From contig NZ_VIGB01000003.1 of assembly GCF_006636205.1 (NCBI RefSeq), positions 806,001 to 870,000 of the forward strand: a stretch of DNA of 64,000 nucleotides. Reading direction: 5' to 3'. Source of the DNA: Kitasatospora acidiphila (GTDB lineage Bacteria; Actinomycetota; Actinomycetes; Streptomycetales; Streptomycetaceae). Positions 17,466 through 25,725 of this stretch are shown piece by piece. Every line of letters begins with the position of its first letter. Within the stretch, counting starts at the first letter, position 1. A program made the position numbers and the translations under genes. Under the pieces are notes generated by a model. It had not been told where the DNA came from and did no database searches. It saw only the letters and a list, made by a program, of their open reading frames with translations.

Positions 17466-17639
17466 AATGACGACATTTCGCCCTTGGTCCGACACTCTCG
17501 GCAACGAAGACCTGACGGTACGAATTGTTTGCCGTCCGCATGCACCCAATCCGTCCCCCAAAGCGTCTGAGGGTTGTTGGAGGGAACCCGTCGAGCGCAA
17601 CCGACCGCCCGGGGCCCGAACCGGCACCCTGGAGGATGG

Positions 17640-19097
17640 ATGAACGCGCAGGACCCGAACGCCCCCCAGAGCGGGCACGAGGGCGGTAGCCACCGCCGGC
17701 CACCGCGACGGCCGACACCGCTGGCCGTGGCCGGCCGGACCGCGGCCATCGGGGTCTCCCTCGCGGTCTTCGGCACCTGCGGCTTCACCTGGTACACCTA
17801 CCACTCACTGACCACCGGCATGACGACCTCCAGTGCACTGGACACGGTCAAGCAGGCCGCGCCACCGCGCCCCACCGACACGGCGGGCCACCTGGACACC
17901 TCGGTCAACGTGCTCCTGATCGGCCTGGACAGCCGCCGCGACCAGGACGGCAACCCGGTGCCGCAGGACATCCTGGAGAACGAGCTGCACGCCGGCTCCA
18001 GCGCCGACATCGGCGGCTACAACACCAACACCCTGATCCTGATGCACATCCCGGCCAACGGCGGCAAGGTCGAGGCCTTCTCCATCCCCCGTGACGACTA
18101 CGTCGACCTGATCAACGCCCCGGGACAGCGCCCGCTCGGCAAGCACAAGATCAAGGAGGCCTACGACCGCGCGAAGTACTACGCCGGGGAGGAGTTGAGC
18201 AAGCAGGGCATCACCGATCCGGTGGAGCTGGAGCACCGCAGCCGCGAGGCCGGGCGGCAGGCCACCCTGCTCACGGTGCAGAACATGCTCCAGGTGCCGA
18301 TCGACCACTTCGCCGAGGTCAACCTGCTCGGCTTCTACCACGTGGCCCAGGCGCTCAACGGGATCGACGTCTGCCTGAAGAAGCCGGCCCACGACCCGAT
18401 CGTGGCCCGTACCGCGACTCACCCCGGCCATGGCTCCGGGGCGGACTTCCCGGCCGGCCCGCAGCATCTGAACGCCTCCCAGGCGCTCTCCTTCGTCCGG
18501 CAGCGCTACAACCTCCCCAACGGCGACCTCGACCGCACCAAGCGCCAGCAGGCGTTCCTCGCCGGGGCCACCAAGCAGCTGAAGGACCAGGGCGTCTTCG
18601 GCGACCTCGGCAAGCTGCAGCAGCTGATCGACGTGGCGAAGAAGGACGTGGTCATCGACAACGGCTGGAACGTCCTCGACTTCGCCCAGCAAGTGCCGAA
18701 CCTGACGGGTGGGAACGTGGAGTTCCACACGCTGGGTGCGATCACCGACCAGCCGAACCTGGGCGGTGACGACGGCGATGTGAACATCGTCGACGTGCCG
18801 AAGGCCCGCGCCCAGGTGCACCAGACGATCGGGTACACCGACGCCTCGCCGTCGGCCGCTGCCAGTGCCAGTGCCGCCGCCACGTCGACCGACGCCCCAT
18901 CAGGCTCGTCGTCAGGTTCGTCGCCGTCGGGCGCGACCTCGCCGGCGTCGCCGTCCGCGACCGACGCCCCGAGTGACGGCGCAACCGCCACCGACGCGCC
19001 GAGCGCCACGGCCACCGACAGCCCCAGCGGCGGCTCGATCGCGGACGACTTCGCCGGGGACTCGGTGGAGGGCGGCCAGATCCCCTGCGTGTACTGA
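17640..19097 (+). CDS. LytR-CpsA-Psr (LCP) family cell-wall glycopolymer transferase
   Basis: A 485-residue type II membrane protein. It has a cytoplasmic Pro/Arg-rich tail, one span (RTAAIGVSLAVFGTCGFTWY, ~35-55) and an extracytoplasmic LCP domain: SVNVLLIGLDSRRDQDG, NTLILMHIPANGGKVEAFSI followed by PRDDYVDL, KIKEAY and ASQALSFVRQRYNLPNGDLD, with the conserved Arg/Asp residues that bind the pyrophosphate of the lipid-linked donor. The last ~80 residues are a low-complexity Ser/Ala/Thr/Asp tail ending CVY. LCP enzymes attach teichoic-acid-like or other polymers to peptidoglycan. ATG 17640 follows GGAGG. A GCACC-N16-CGTCT match near 17542 only weakly resembles a sigma-E promoter. Confidence 0.9.
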   Translation: MNAQDPNAPQSGHEGGSHRRPPRRPTPLAVAGRTAAIGVSLAVFGTCGFTWYTYHSLTTGMTTSSALDTVKQAAPPRPTDTAGHLDTSVNVLLIGLDSRRDQDGNPVPQDILENELHAGSSADIGGYNTNTLILMHIPANGGKVEAFSIPRDDYVDLINAPGQRPLGKHKIKEAYDRAKYYAGEELSKQGITDPVELEHRSREAGRQATLLTVQNMLQVPIDHFAEVNLLGFYHVAQALNGIDVCLKKPAHDPIVARTATHPGHGSGADFPAGPQHLNASQALSFVRQRYNLPNGDLDRTKRQQAFLAGATKQLKDQGVFGDLGKLQQLIDVAKKDVVIDNGWNVLDFAQQVPNLTGGNVEFHTLGAITDQPNLGGDDGDVNIVDVPKARAQVHQTIGYTDASPSAAASASAAATSTDAPSGSSSGSSPSGATSPASPSATDAPSDGATATDAPSATATDSPSGGSIADDFAGDSVEGGQIPCVY

Positions 19098-19140
19098 CCG
19101 GCGCCGAGCAAGCACCGCACCCGCCGGCCCCGGTGGCGCC

Positions 19141-19572
19141 CTAGCCCGCCGGGTCCAGCGCGGCGCGGATCGCCGCCGCCACCCGCTGGGCCGCGTCCTG
19201 GTCCGGATAGCGGGTGCGCGGCCAGAAGAAGCCGCGCAGCCCGTCCTTGGGGTTGCGCGGCACCACGTGGACGTGCAGGTGCGGCACCGACTGACTGATC
19301 CGGTTGTTCATCGCGACGAACGACCCGCGGGCGCCGGTGCCGCGCTCGACCGCCCCCGTCAGTTGCCGCACCCGCTCGAAGAACGGCCCGACCAGCTCGG
19401 CGGGCAGCTCGGGCAGGGTCGGCACATGGGCGATCGGGATCACCAGCAGATGGCCCGGGAAGAGCGGCCGGTGGTCCAGGAAGGCCATCGCCACCTCGTC
19501 GCGGAAGACCTGGTGTACCACGGCTCCCGGGTCGGCCACCATGGCGCAGAAGGCGCACTCACTGCTGTTCAT
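19141..19572 (-). CDS. HIT family protein (nucleotide hydrolase/transferase)
   Basis: A 143-residue histidine-triad protein: a zinc-type CAFC near the N terminus, FLDHRPLFPGHLLVIPIAH in the core, and the catalytic HLHVHVVP (His-x-His-x-His) near residue 95. HIT proteins hydrolyse AMP- or GMP-conjugates such as aminoacyl-adenylates or dinucleoside polyphosphates. Its ATG overlaps the stop of the upstream AI-2E gene by 4 bp (ATGA), implying translational coupling. Length is normal. Confidence 0.92.
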   Translation of the reverse strand: MNSSECAFCAMVADPGAVVHQVFRDEVAMAFLDHRPLFPGHLLVIPIAHVPTLPELPAELVGPFFERVRQLTGAVERGTGARGSFVAMNNRISQSVPHLHVHVVPRNPKDGLRGFFWPRTRYPDQDAAQRVAAAIRAALDPAG

Positions 19573-20654
19573 GACGCTTCGTCAGCTGGTGCGCTGCGCA
19601 ACTCGCTGACCACCGCCCAGATCACCGAGACCACCGGAAGGGCGACCACCGCACCGATCACCCCGGCCAGGATGCCCCCGGCGATCACCGAGAGCGCCAC
19701 GGCCACCGGGTGGATCCGCACCGCCCAGCTCATCACCACCGGATGCAGCAGATGGCCCTCGATCTGCCCGATCACCACGATCATCCCTAGCACGATCACG
19801 GCGGTCACCGGCCCGCGCGCGGCCAGCGCCACCACGGCGGCGATCACCATCGCGATCGGTGAGCCGATCAGCGGGATCAGGGTGGCGAAGAACTCCAGCA
19901 CCACCAGCGGCACCACCAGCGGCACCTGCAGCACGGCCAGACCGATGCCCACCAGCACGGCGTTGGTGCCCGCCACGATGAAGATGCCCCGGGTGTAGCC
20001 GGCCAAGGTGCGCCAGGCGGTCCGCCCGGCCCGGTCCCAGGTCTCCCGGGCTCCGGGCGGCAGTTGGCGCAGTAGCCAGCCCCACATCCGATCGCCCGAA
20101 TGGATGAAGAAGATGGCGCAGAAGAGCGCGAGAAAGGCGCCCGTCGCCGCCTCCACCACCCGCCCGGCCTGGCTGACCGCGGTGTTGATCAGGGTCGCTT
20201 TGTGGCTGGCGAGGAAGGAGCCGAGCTTGTTCTGCAGCTTGGTCGCGGTCTCCGCGCGGACGTGGAACGGGGCGCCCTCCAGCCAGCGTTCGATCCGCCC
20301 GACGCCGCCGCGGAACTCGTTGACCAGGGTGTTCCACTGGTCCGCGACCGAGGCCCCGATGCCCGCCAGCAGCCCCGCGAGGAGGAGCAGCGCGCCCAGT
20401 ACGCTGACGGCCACCGCGAGCGAGCGCGGCATCCGGCGGCCCAGCAGGTCCGCCGCCGGGCGCAGCACCGAGGTGATCACCAGCGCGACGAAGACCGCGA
20501 TCACGGGCAGCACCAGGCGCCCGAGCACCTGCACCAGCAGGTAGACGGCCAGCGCCAGCACCAGCAGCCGCCAGGTGTACCCCGCGGCCCGTTGCAGGCC
20601 GGGCGCCACCTGGCGCACGGGCCGCTGCCGCGGTCCCCTGACCTTCGGTGTCAC
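19569..20654 (-). CDS. AI-2E (PerM/YdiK) family transporter
   Basis: A 361-residue integral membrane protein with about eight spans, belonging to the AI-2E transporter superfamily (PF01594). Typical blocks are VLRPAADLLGRRMPRSLAVA near the N terminus, the helical extracytoplasmic segment with NTLVNEFRGGVGRIE, and the C-terminal IPLIGSPIAMVIAAVVALAA ... GQIEGHLLHPVVMSWAVRIH. GTG 20654 (MTPKVRG...) is chosen because the longer frame (to 20837) runs through a tandem repeat and lacks homology. It is coupled to the HIT gene by a 4-bp overlap. The family exports diverse small molecules or Na+ and the substrate here is unknown. Confidence 0.87.
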   Translation of the reverse strand: MTPKVRGPRQRPVRQVAPGLQRAAGYTWRLLVLALAVYLLVQVLGRLVLPVIAVFVALVITSVLRPAADLLGRRMPRSLAVAVSVLGALLLLAGLLAGIGASVADQWNTLVNEFRGGVGRIERWLEGAPFHVRAETATKLQNKLGSFLASHKATLINTAVSQAGRVVEAATGAFLALFCAIFFIHSGDRMWGWLLRQLPPGARETWDRAGRTAWRTLAGYTRGIFIVAGTNAVLVGIGLAVLQVPLVVPLVVLEFFATLIPLIGSPIAMVIAAVVALAARGPVTAVIVLGMIVVIGQIEGHLLHPVVMSWAVRIHPVAVALSVIAGGILAGVIGAVVALPVVSVIWAVVSELRSAPADEAS

Positions 20655-20719
20655 CGGCCGCCCCTGCTCACTGGCTCCATGGGTGACAGTCTGCGGGCCG
20701 GGGCGCGCCGATGATCTCC

Positions 20720-20793
20720 GGCACGCCGACACGACGGCCCCGGGCGTGCCCGCGCTCTCGGCACGCCGACGCGACGGCCCCGGGCGTACCCGC
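20720..20793. repeat. Tandem repeat, 40-bp period, each copy with a dyad
   Basis: The unit GGCACGCCGACACGACGGCC plus CCGGGCGTGCC starts at 20720 and recurs at 20760 with two or three changes. Within the first copy GGCACGCC and GGCGTGCC form an 8-bp stem. It lies in the 5' region of the AI-2E gene (minus) and upstream of the GH8 gene (plus). Confidence 0.75.
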
Positions 20794-20825
20794 CGTACCG
20801 GCATCACGCAAAGCCGCCCGCCCTC

Positions 20826-20885
20826 TTGACGGGCCACGCTCAGCCGTAGACCCTAAGGTCCCATCAGGTTAGGAAGCTTTACTAA
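20826..20885 (+). promoter_or_regulatory. Control region of the GH8 chitosanase-like gene: promoter and two dyads
   Basis: TTGACG at 20826-20831 is a good -35; TAGACC at 20847 is a possible -10 with a short 15-bp spacer. Downstream lie two palindromes, GACC-CTAA-GGTC (20849-20860) and TTAGGAAGCTTTACTAA (about 20869-20885, imperfect). The second belongs to the TTAGGAAA-type inverted repeats that I recall upstream of secreted hydrolase genes, including chitosanases, in streptomycetes. A ROK- or LacI-type repressor bound there would shut the gene off without inducer. No such regulator gene is adjacent. Confidence 0.5.
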
Positions 20886-20904
20886 TTGGAGCTCAGGAGC
20901 CTGC

Positions 20905-22662
20905 ATGCGCCCCCACGGCAAGAAGATCCGCCTGCTCGCCTCGACGGTGGTGTCAGCCCTGCTGACCCTCCCGCTCACCGCCCTGGCCACCGCCCCGGCC
21001 GGCGCGGCCACCGTCAGCCACCCGTTCCCCAGCCACACCACCTACAAGACCGGCGTGCTGCCGTCCGCCTCCCAGGCCAGCCGCGACGCCGCCGTCCAGA
21101 AGCAGTACGACTCCTGGAAGGCGAACTACCTGGTCCACGGCTGCGCCTCCAACGAGTACTACGTCTCGACCAAGGGAGACGGCGACGCCACCAACAACGG
21201 CCCGGTCTCCGAGGGCCAGGGCTACGGCATGAACATCGTGCCCCTGATGGCCGGCTACGACACCAACGCCCAGACCGAGTTCAACGGCCTCTGGCAGCTC
21301 GTCAAGGACCACAAGGACCAGTGGGGCCTGATGGAGTGGCAGCTCGACGGCAAGACCTGCACGTACTACAGCTCGGGCACCCCCGACGCCGCCACCGACG
21401 GCGACCTGGACATCGGCTACGGCCTGGTCCTGGCCGACGCCCAGTGGGGCGGCTACACCGCCGACGCCAAGGCCTGGCTGGCCGGCATCTACGCCCATGA
21501 CGTGGCCCCGGACGGCCACCTCAAGTGCGAGGACGACGGCCCCAACACCGACACCCGCCCCAGCGACCACATGCTGGACCACCTGCGGGCGTTCGCCGCC
21601 TATGACACCGCGCACGACTGGAACAAGGTGATCACCCGCACCGAGGCCGTGATCAACGAGTTCACCGCCAAGTACTCCGCCGGCGCGGGCCTGCTCTCCG
21701 ACTTCGTGGTCAACGCCGACACCACCAGCCCGCAGCCGGCGCCCGCCAACTACCAGGAGAGCCAGCCGGACAACATCGTCGGCTACAACTCGATCCGGGT
21801 CCCCTGGCACCTGGGCACCGACGCGCTGCTCTACGGCGGCGCCACCGCGCTGGCGACCGCCAAGAAGGAAGAGGCCTGCGCCAAGCAGGAGTCCGGCGGC
21901 AACCCGCAGAAGGTCTACCCGCACACCAAGCTCGACTGCACGCCGTACTCCACCAGCGACCAGGCCGAGGAGGCCGGTGACGCGGTGGGTCCGGCGGCGA
22001 TGGCGGCCGGTGACCAGGCCTGGACCGACACCATCTGGAACTACCTCGCCACCAACCCGTTCGGCGACGGCTACTACGGCGAGACCATCAAGACGCTGGT
22101 CTACCTGGTGATGGCCGGCGACTACTGGTCGCCCTCGGCCACCGGGAGCACCGGCGGCGGCGGTTGCACGGCCGGCCAGCTGCTGGGCAACCAGGGCTTC
22201 GAGAACGGCGCCAACAACGCGCCCTGGAGCACCAGTTCAACCCTCGGCTTCAACCCGATCACCAGCGGCACCAGCGCCGAGCCGGCCCACTCCGGCAGCT
22301 GGATCGCCTGGTTCAACGGCAACAGCACGGCCGACACCGACACCGCCGCCCAGACCGTCACCATCCCCCCGGGCTGCACCGCCACCCTCTCCTACTGGCT
22401 CCACACCGAGACCACCGAGAACACCAGCACCGCCAAGCCCGACACCTTCAAGGTCCAACTCCTCAGCACCGGCGGCACGGTGCTGACCACCCTGGCCACC
22501 TACTCCAACCTGGACCACAACACCGGCTACACCCAGCACACGGTGGACGTCTCCGGGTACGCCGGCCAGACCGTCACGGTCAAGTTCACCGGCACCGAGA
22601 CCGACACCAGCGGCGGCACCACCGACTTCGTCATCGACGACACCGCCCTCGCCACCAAGTGA
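20905..22662 (+). CDS. Secreted glycoside hydrolase family 8 enzyme, probable endo-chitosanase, with C-terminal beta-sandwich
   Basis: A 585-residue exported enzyme. Signal peptide ~1-35 (cleavage near AGAA). The GH8 alpha6/alpha6 barrel (~50-410) carries the general acid Glu103 in VSEGQGYGMN and the DGDLDIGYGL block (~165-174). GH8 includes cellulases, lichenases and chitosanases. The next gene encodes an exo-glucosaminidase of the chitosan pathway, which favours chitosanase (inference). A Gly-rich linker at ~415-420 leads to a ~160-residue beta-sandwich (LLGNQGFENGANNAPWSTSS...) likely to bind polysaccharide. ATG 20905 follows AGGAG. A terminator lies 13 bp past the stop. Confidence 0.88.
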   Translation: MRPHGKKIRLLASTVVSALLTLPLTALATAPAGAATVSHPFPSHTTYKTGVLPSASQASRDAAVQKQYDSWKANYLVHGCASNEYYVSTKGDGDATNNGPVSEGQGYGMNIVPLMAGYDTNAQTEFNGLWQLVKDHKDQWGLMEWQLDGKTCTYYSSGTPDAATDGDLDIGYGLVLADAQWGGYTADAKAWLAGIYAHDVAPDGHLKCEDDGPNTDTRPSDHMLDHLRAFAAYDTAHDWNKVITRTEAVINEFTAKYSAGAGLLSDFVVNADTTSPQPAPANYQESQPDNIVGYNSIRVPWHLGTDALLYGGATALATAKKEEACAKQESGGNPQKVYPHTKLDCTPYSTSDQAEEAGDAVGPAAMAAGDQAWTDTIWNYLATNPFGDGYYGETIKTLVYLVMAGDYWSPSATGSTGGGGCTAGQLLGNQGFENGANNAPWSTSSTLGFNPITSGTSAEPAHSGSWIAWFNGNSTADTDTAAQTVTIPPGCTATLSYWLHTETTENTSTAKPDTFKVQLLSTGGTVLTTLATYSNLDHNTGYTQHTVDVSGYAGQTVTVKFTGTETDTSGGTTDFVIDDTALATK

Positions 22663-22675
22663 CCCCAACCCCAAG

Positions 22676-22701
22676 CGGCTCCCGGCCCAGGCCGGGAGCC
22701 G
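22676..22701 (+). terminator. Intercistronic hairpin between GH8 and exo-glucosaminidase genes
   Basis: CGGCTCCCGGCC (22676-22687) and GGCCGGGAGCCG (22690-22701) form a perfect 12-bp inverted repeat ending 20 nt before the next ATG. No other promoter is obvious in the 59-bp gap, so the downstream gene is probably expressed by read-through, at a lower level than GH8. Confidence 0.75.
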
Positions 22702-22721
22702 TCCGCTATCCAGGAGCACAC

Positions 22722-25583
22722 ATGGCCCATCGCGGTAGGAAACTGACCACCGCCGCCGTCGCCCTCGGGCTGGCGCTACTCGGCCTGAACCCACCCGGCG
22801 CCGCCGCCGGCAGTGCGGCCGCACCGGCGCCGCCCGTGACCGTCCAGCCGCACCTCCCCGACCCGCCCACCGGTTCCTCCGCCGTGGTCAACCTCGGTGC
22901 GGGCAACGGCTGGAAGGTGCAGAGCAGTGCCACCGCCACCCAGTCGGGCAGCCGGATATCCACCCCGGGTTTCGCCACCACCGGCTGGCTCAGCGTCGCG
23001 AACGACGGCGGCGGCGCCCCCGGCACCGAGATCAACGCCCTGCTACAGAACGGCAGTTGCCCTGAGGTCTTCTACTCGGCCAACATGAAGAACTGCTACG
23101 GCCAGATGACCGCGGTCGGCCCGGAGACCATCGCCCGGTTCAAGTCGCCCTGGTGGTACCGCACGGACTTCGCCTCCCCGCCCGCCGGGCAGAGCGCCCG
23201 CCTGGTGCTGAACGGCGTGGTGGGCGCGGCCGACGTCTGGGTCAACGGCACCCGGGTGGCGGATGCGGCGACCGCCACCGGCGCATACGCGGAGCACGTC
23301 TTCGACATCACCGCGCTGCTGCGCAAGGGCGGCAACTCGCTTGCCATCGACCTGCATCCGAACGATCCGACCGGCATGCTCAGCGTCGACGACGTCGACT
23401 GGACCCAGATCCCCCCGGACAACAACACCGGCATCCAGTTCCCGGTGCAGCTGGAGACCGGCGGCCCGCTGGTCGACGGGAACGCCCATGTGGTGCAGAA
23501 CACCGCAGCCGATCTGAGCAGTTCGGCGCTGACGGTGAAGACCGACATCACCAACACCTCGGCCGCCGCCCAGACCGGCACCGTCACGGCCACCGTCACG
23601 CCACCCGGCGGCGGGGCGGACATCACGGTCAGTCAGAACGTCACGGTGGCGGCCCACAGCACCCGCAGGGTGGCCTTGCCGACGCTCACCATCGCCAAGC
23701 CGCAGATCTGGTGGCCCTACCAGCTGGGCGGCCAGCCGCTCTACCGGCTCGCCACCTCGGTCGCGCAGGGCGGGGCCGTCCTCAACTCCACCGGCTCCAG
23801 CTTCGGCATCCGCACCGTGGATTCGGCCCTGGTCGGCCCATCGGCCGGCGCGCCCGGCGGAGTGCGGCAGTTCACGGTGAACGGCACCCCGCTGGTGATC
23901 CGCGGCGGCGGCTGGGACCCGGACCTCTTCCTGCACTACGACCCCGCCGACACCGCCCGGCAGATCGGCCTGTTGAAGTCGCTGGGCGTCAACACGGTAC
24001 GGCTGGAAGGCCACTTCATGCCCGCCGACTGGTTCCAGCAGATGGACGCGGCCGGGATCCTGGTCAACGCCGGCTACCAGTGCTGCGACTTCTGGGAGAA
24101 CACCAGCTACACCAGCGCCCAGCAGTCGCTCTACCAGCTGACCGCGCAGACCCTAGGCCGGGAACTGCGCAACCACCCGTCGGTCTTCAGCTTCCAGTGG
24201 AGCGACAACGCACCCACCGCCACCCAGGAGACCCTGGCACTGAACGGCTTCAAGGCGGCCGACTTCGACGTGCCGTTCGTCTCCTCCGCCGAGTACAACA
24301 CCAGCCCCAAGCTTGGTACTTCGGGTGAGAAGGAGGGGCCCTACGACTGGGTGCCGCCAAGCTACTGGTACGACACCTCGCACTACAGCACCAGCGACCC
24401 CACCCAGACCAACGCGGGCGGCTCCTGGGGCTTCGACAGCGAGCAGAGCTCGGGCGACACCATCCCGACGCTCGACTCGATCAACCGCTTCCTCTCCCCC
24501 GCCGAGCAGAGCGCGCTCTGGAGGACCCCGACGTACAACCAGTACCACGACAACTACGAGGGCACCGGCCACACCGGCTACGCCTTCGGCACCAACGCCA
24601 ACCTGGACGCCGCCATCACCAAGCGCTACGGCGCCCCCACCAGCCTGACCCAGTACGTCGAGGAGGCCCAGCTGCAGAACTACGAGTCCACCCGGGCCCA
24701 GTTCGAGGCCTTCATCGACCACTCCACCAACAGCACCGCCCCGGCCACCGGCACCATCTACTGGCAGCTGAACAAGGGGTGGCCGACCATGCTCTGGGCG
24801 CTCTACAACAACGACGGCGACCAGGCCGGCGCCTACTTCGGCGCCCAGCAGGCCAATCGCCCGCTGCACGCCCTCTACGCCCTGGACACCGGCACGGTGG
24901 CCGTCGACAACCTCGGCAGCGGCACCCGATCCGGCGTGACCGTCGAGGCCAAGGTCTACGACACCGCGGGCAGGCTGCTGGACGACCGCGACTCCCCCGC
25001 CCTGTCGCTGACTTCGCAGCAGGTGGTGACCGACGTGCTGAAGCCGTCGGTGCCGACGGCCGCGGGCACCGTGTACTTCGTGGAGCTGCTGCTCCGTCAG
25101 AACGGCGCACTGCTGGACCGCAACGTCTACTGGAACTCCACGACCCCCGACGTCGTCAACTGGCCCAAGACGCTGGGCCAGCCGCAGGCCGTGATGAGCT
25201 CCTACGCCGACCTCAAGGCGCTGCGGAGCCTGCCGACCGCGACCGTGTCGGCATCGGCCCGGATCACCGACCAACCGGGGCCGGACAACGCGGACCGGCT
25301 GCTCACGGTGACGGTGACCAACACCTCCAGCACCCCGACGGTCGGCTTCTTCCTCCGCGCGGATCTGCGCCGGGGCACCGCCACCGGGGCCGAACTGCCC
25401 GGTGACAACCAGGTCCGGTCGGCGATCTGGGGTGACAACGACGTCACCCTGTGGCCGGGCGAGTCCGAGACCCTGACGGCGAGCTTCTCCTCGGCCGACC
25501 TGCGGGGCGCGACCCCGGTGGTCAGCGTCCTCGGTTCCAATACCGCCGGGCCGGACGTGGTGGCCGACTCGGCTGCCGGGTGA
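22722..25583 (+). CDS. csxA: Secreted exo-beta-D-glucosaminidase (GH2, CsxA type)
   Basis: A 953-residue exported enzyme that removes glucosamine from the non-reducing end of chitosan oligomers. The signal peptide is ~1-35. The order is N-terminal sugar-binding jelly roll (~55-240), an immunoglobulin-like domain (~255-360), a TIM barrel (~365-700) and two C-terminal beta domains. Features specific to the CsxA branch of GH2 are FSFQWSDNAP (Asp495, in place of the usual Asn-Glu acid/base motif) and GFDSEQSSGDTIPTLDSINR (nucleophile Glu574). Length matches CsxA enzymes (about 1000). ATG 22722 follows CAGGAG. It pairs with the GH8 endo-enzyme: endo-cleavage followed by monomer release. Confidence 0.93.
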   Translation: MAHRGRKLTTAAVALGLALLGLNPPGAAAGSAAAPAPPVTVQPHLPDPPTGSSAVVNLGAGNGWKVQSSATATQSGSRISTPGFATTGWLSVANDGGGAPGTEINALLQNGSCPEVFYSANMKNCYGQMTAVGPETIARFKSPWWYRTDFASPPAGQSARLVLNGVVGAADVWVNGTRVADAATATGAYAEHVFDITALLRKGGNSLAIDLHPNDPTGMLSVDDVDWTQIPPDNNTGIQFPVQLETGGPLVDGNAHVVQNTAADLSSSALTVKTDITNTSAAAQTGTVTATVTPPGGGADITVSQNVTVAAHSTRRVALPTLTIAKPQIWWPYQLGGQPLYRLATSVAQGGAVLNSTGSSFGIRTVDSALVGPSAGAPGGVRQFTVNGTPLVIRGGGWDPDLFLHYDPADTARQIGLLKSLGVNTVRLEGHFMPADWFQQMDAAGILVNAGYQCCDFWENTSYTSAQQSLYQLTAQTLGRELRNHPSVFSFQWSDNAPTATQETLALNGFKAADFDVPFVSSAEYNTSPKLGTSGEKEGPYDWVPPSYWYDTSHYSTSDPTQTNAGGSWGFDSEQSSGDTIPTLDSINRFLSPAEQSALWRTPTYNQYHDNYEGTGHTGYAFGTNANLDAAITKRYGAPTSLTQYVEEAQLQNYESTRAQFEAFIDHSTNSTAPATGTIYWQLNKGWPTMLWALYNNDGDQAGAYFGAQQANRPLHALYALDTGTVAVDNLGSGTRSGVTVEAKVYDTAGRLLDDRDSPALSLTSQQVVTDVLKPSVPTAAGTVYFVELLLRQNGALLDRNVYWNSTTPDVVNWPKTLGQPQAVMSSYADLKALRSLPTATVSASARITDQPGPDNADRLLTVTVTNTSSTPTVGFFLRADLRRGTATGAELPGDNQVRSAIWGDNDVTLWPGESETLTASFSSADLRGATPVVSVLGSNTAGPDVVADSAAG

Positions 25584-25591
25584 CCGCACGA

Positions 25592-25625
25592 CCGACGGCT
25601 CCCGGATGACTCCGGGAGCCGTCGG
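25592..25625 (+). terminator. Strong hairpin terminator closing the chitosan locus
   Basis: CCGACGGCTCCCGGA (25592-25606) and TCCGGGAGCCGTCGG (25611-25625) form a perfect 15-bp stem with a TGAC loop, 8 bp after the stop of csxA. Confidence 0.88.
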
Positions 25626-25725
25626 ACCCTCCATACTTGTCCTCTACGTGGATGCGGGCCACGTCCGCTAACGTGATCATGGATTTCGTGCGGATCGCGG
25701 TGACCGGCGGCGGAGGAGGTGGCGG

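Noticed and set aside
17542-17567. Sigma-E-type promoter before the LCP gene (GCACC-N16-CGTCT)
   Set aside because: One mismatch from the -35 consensus and no supporting evidence; too weak to list.
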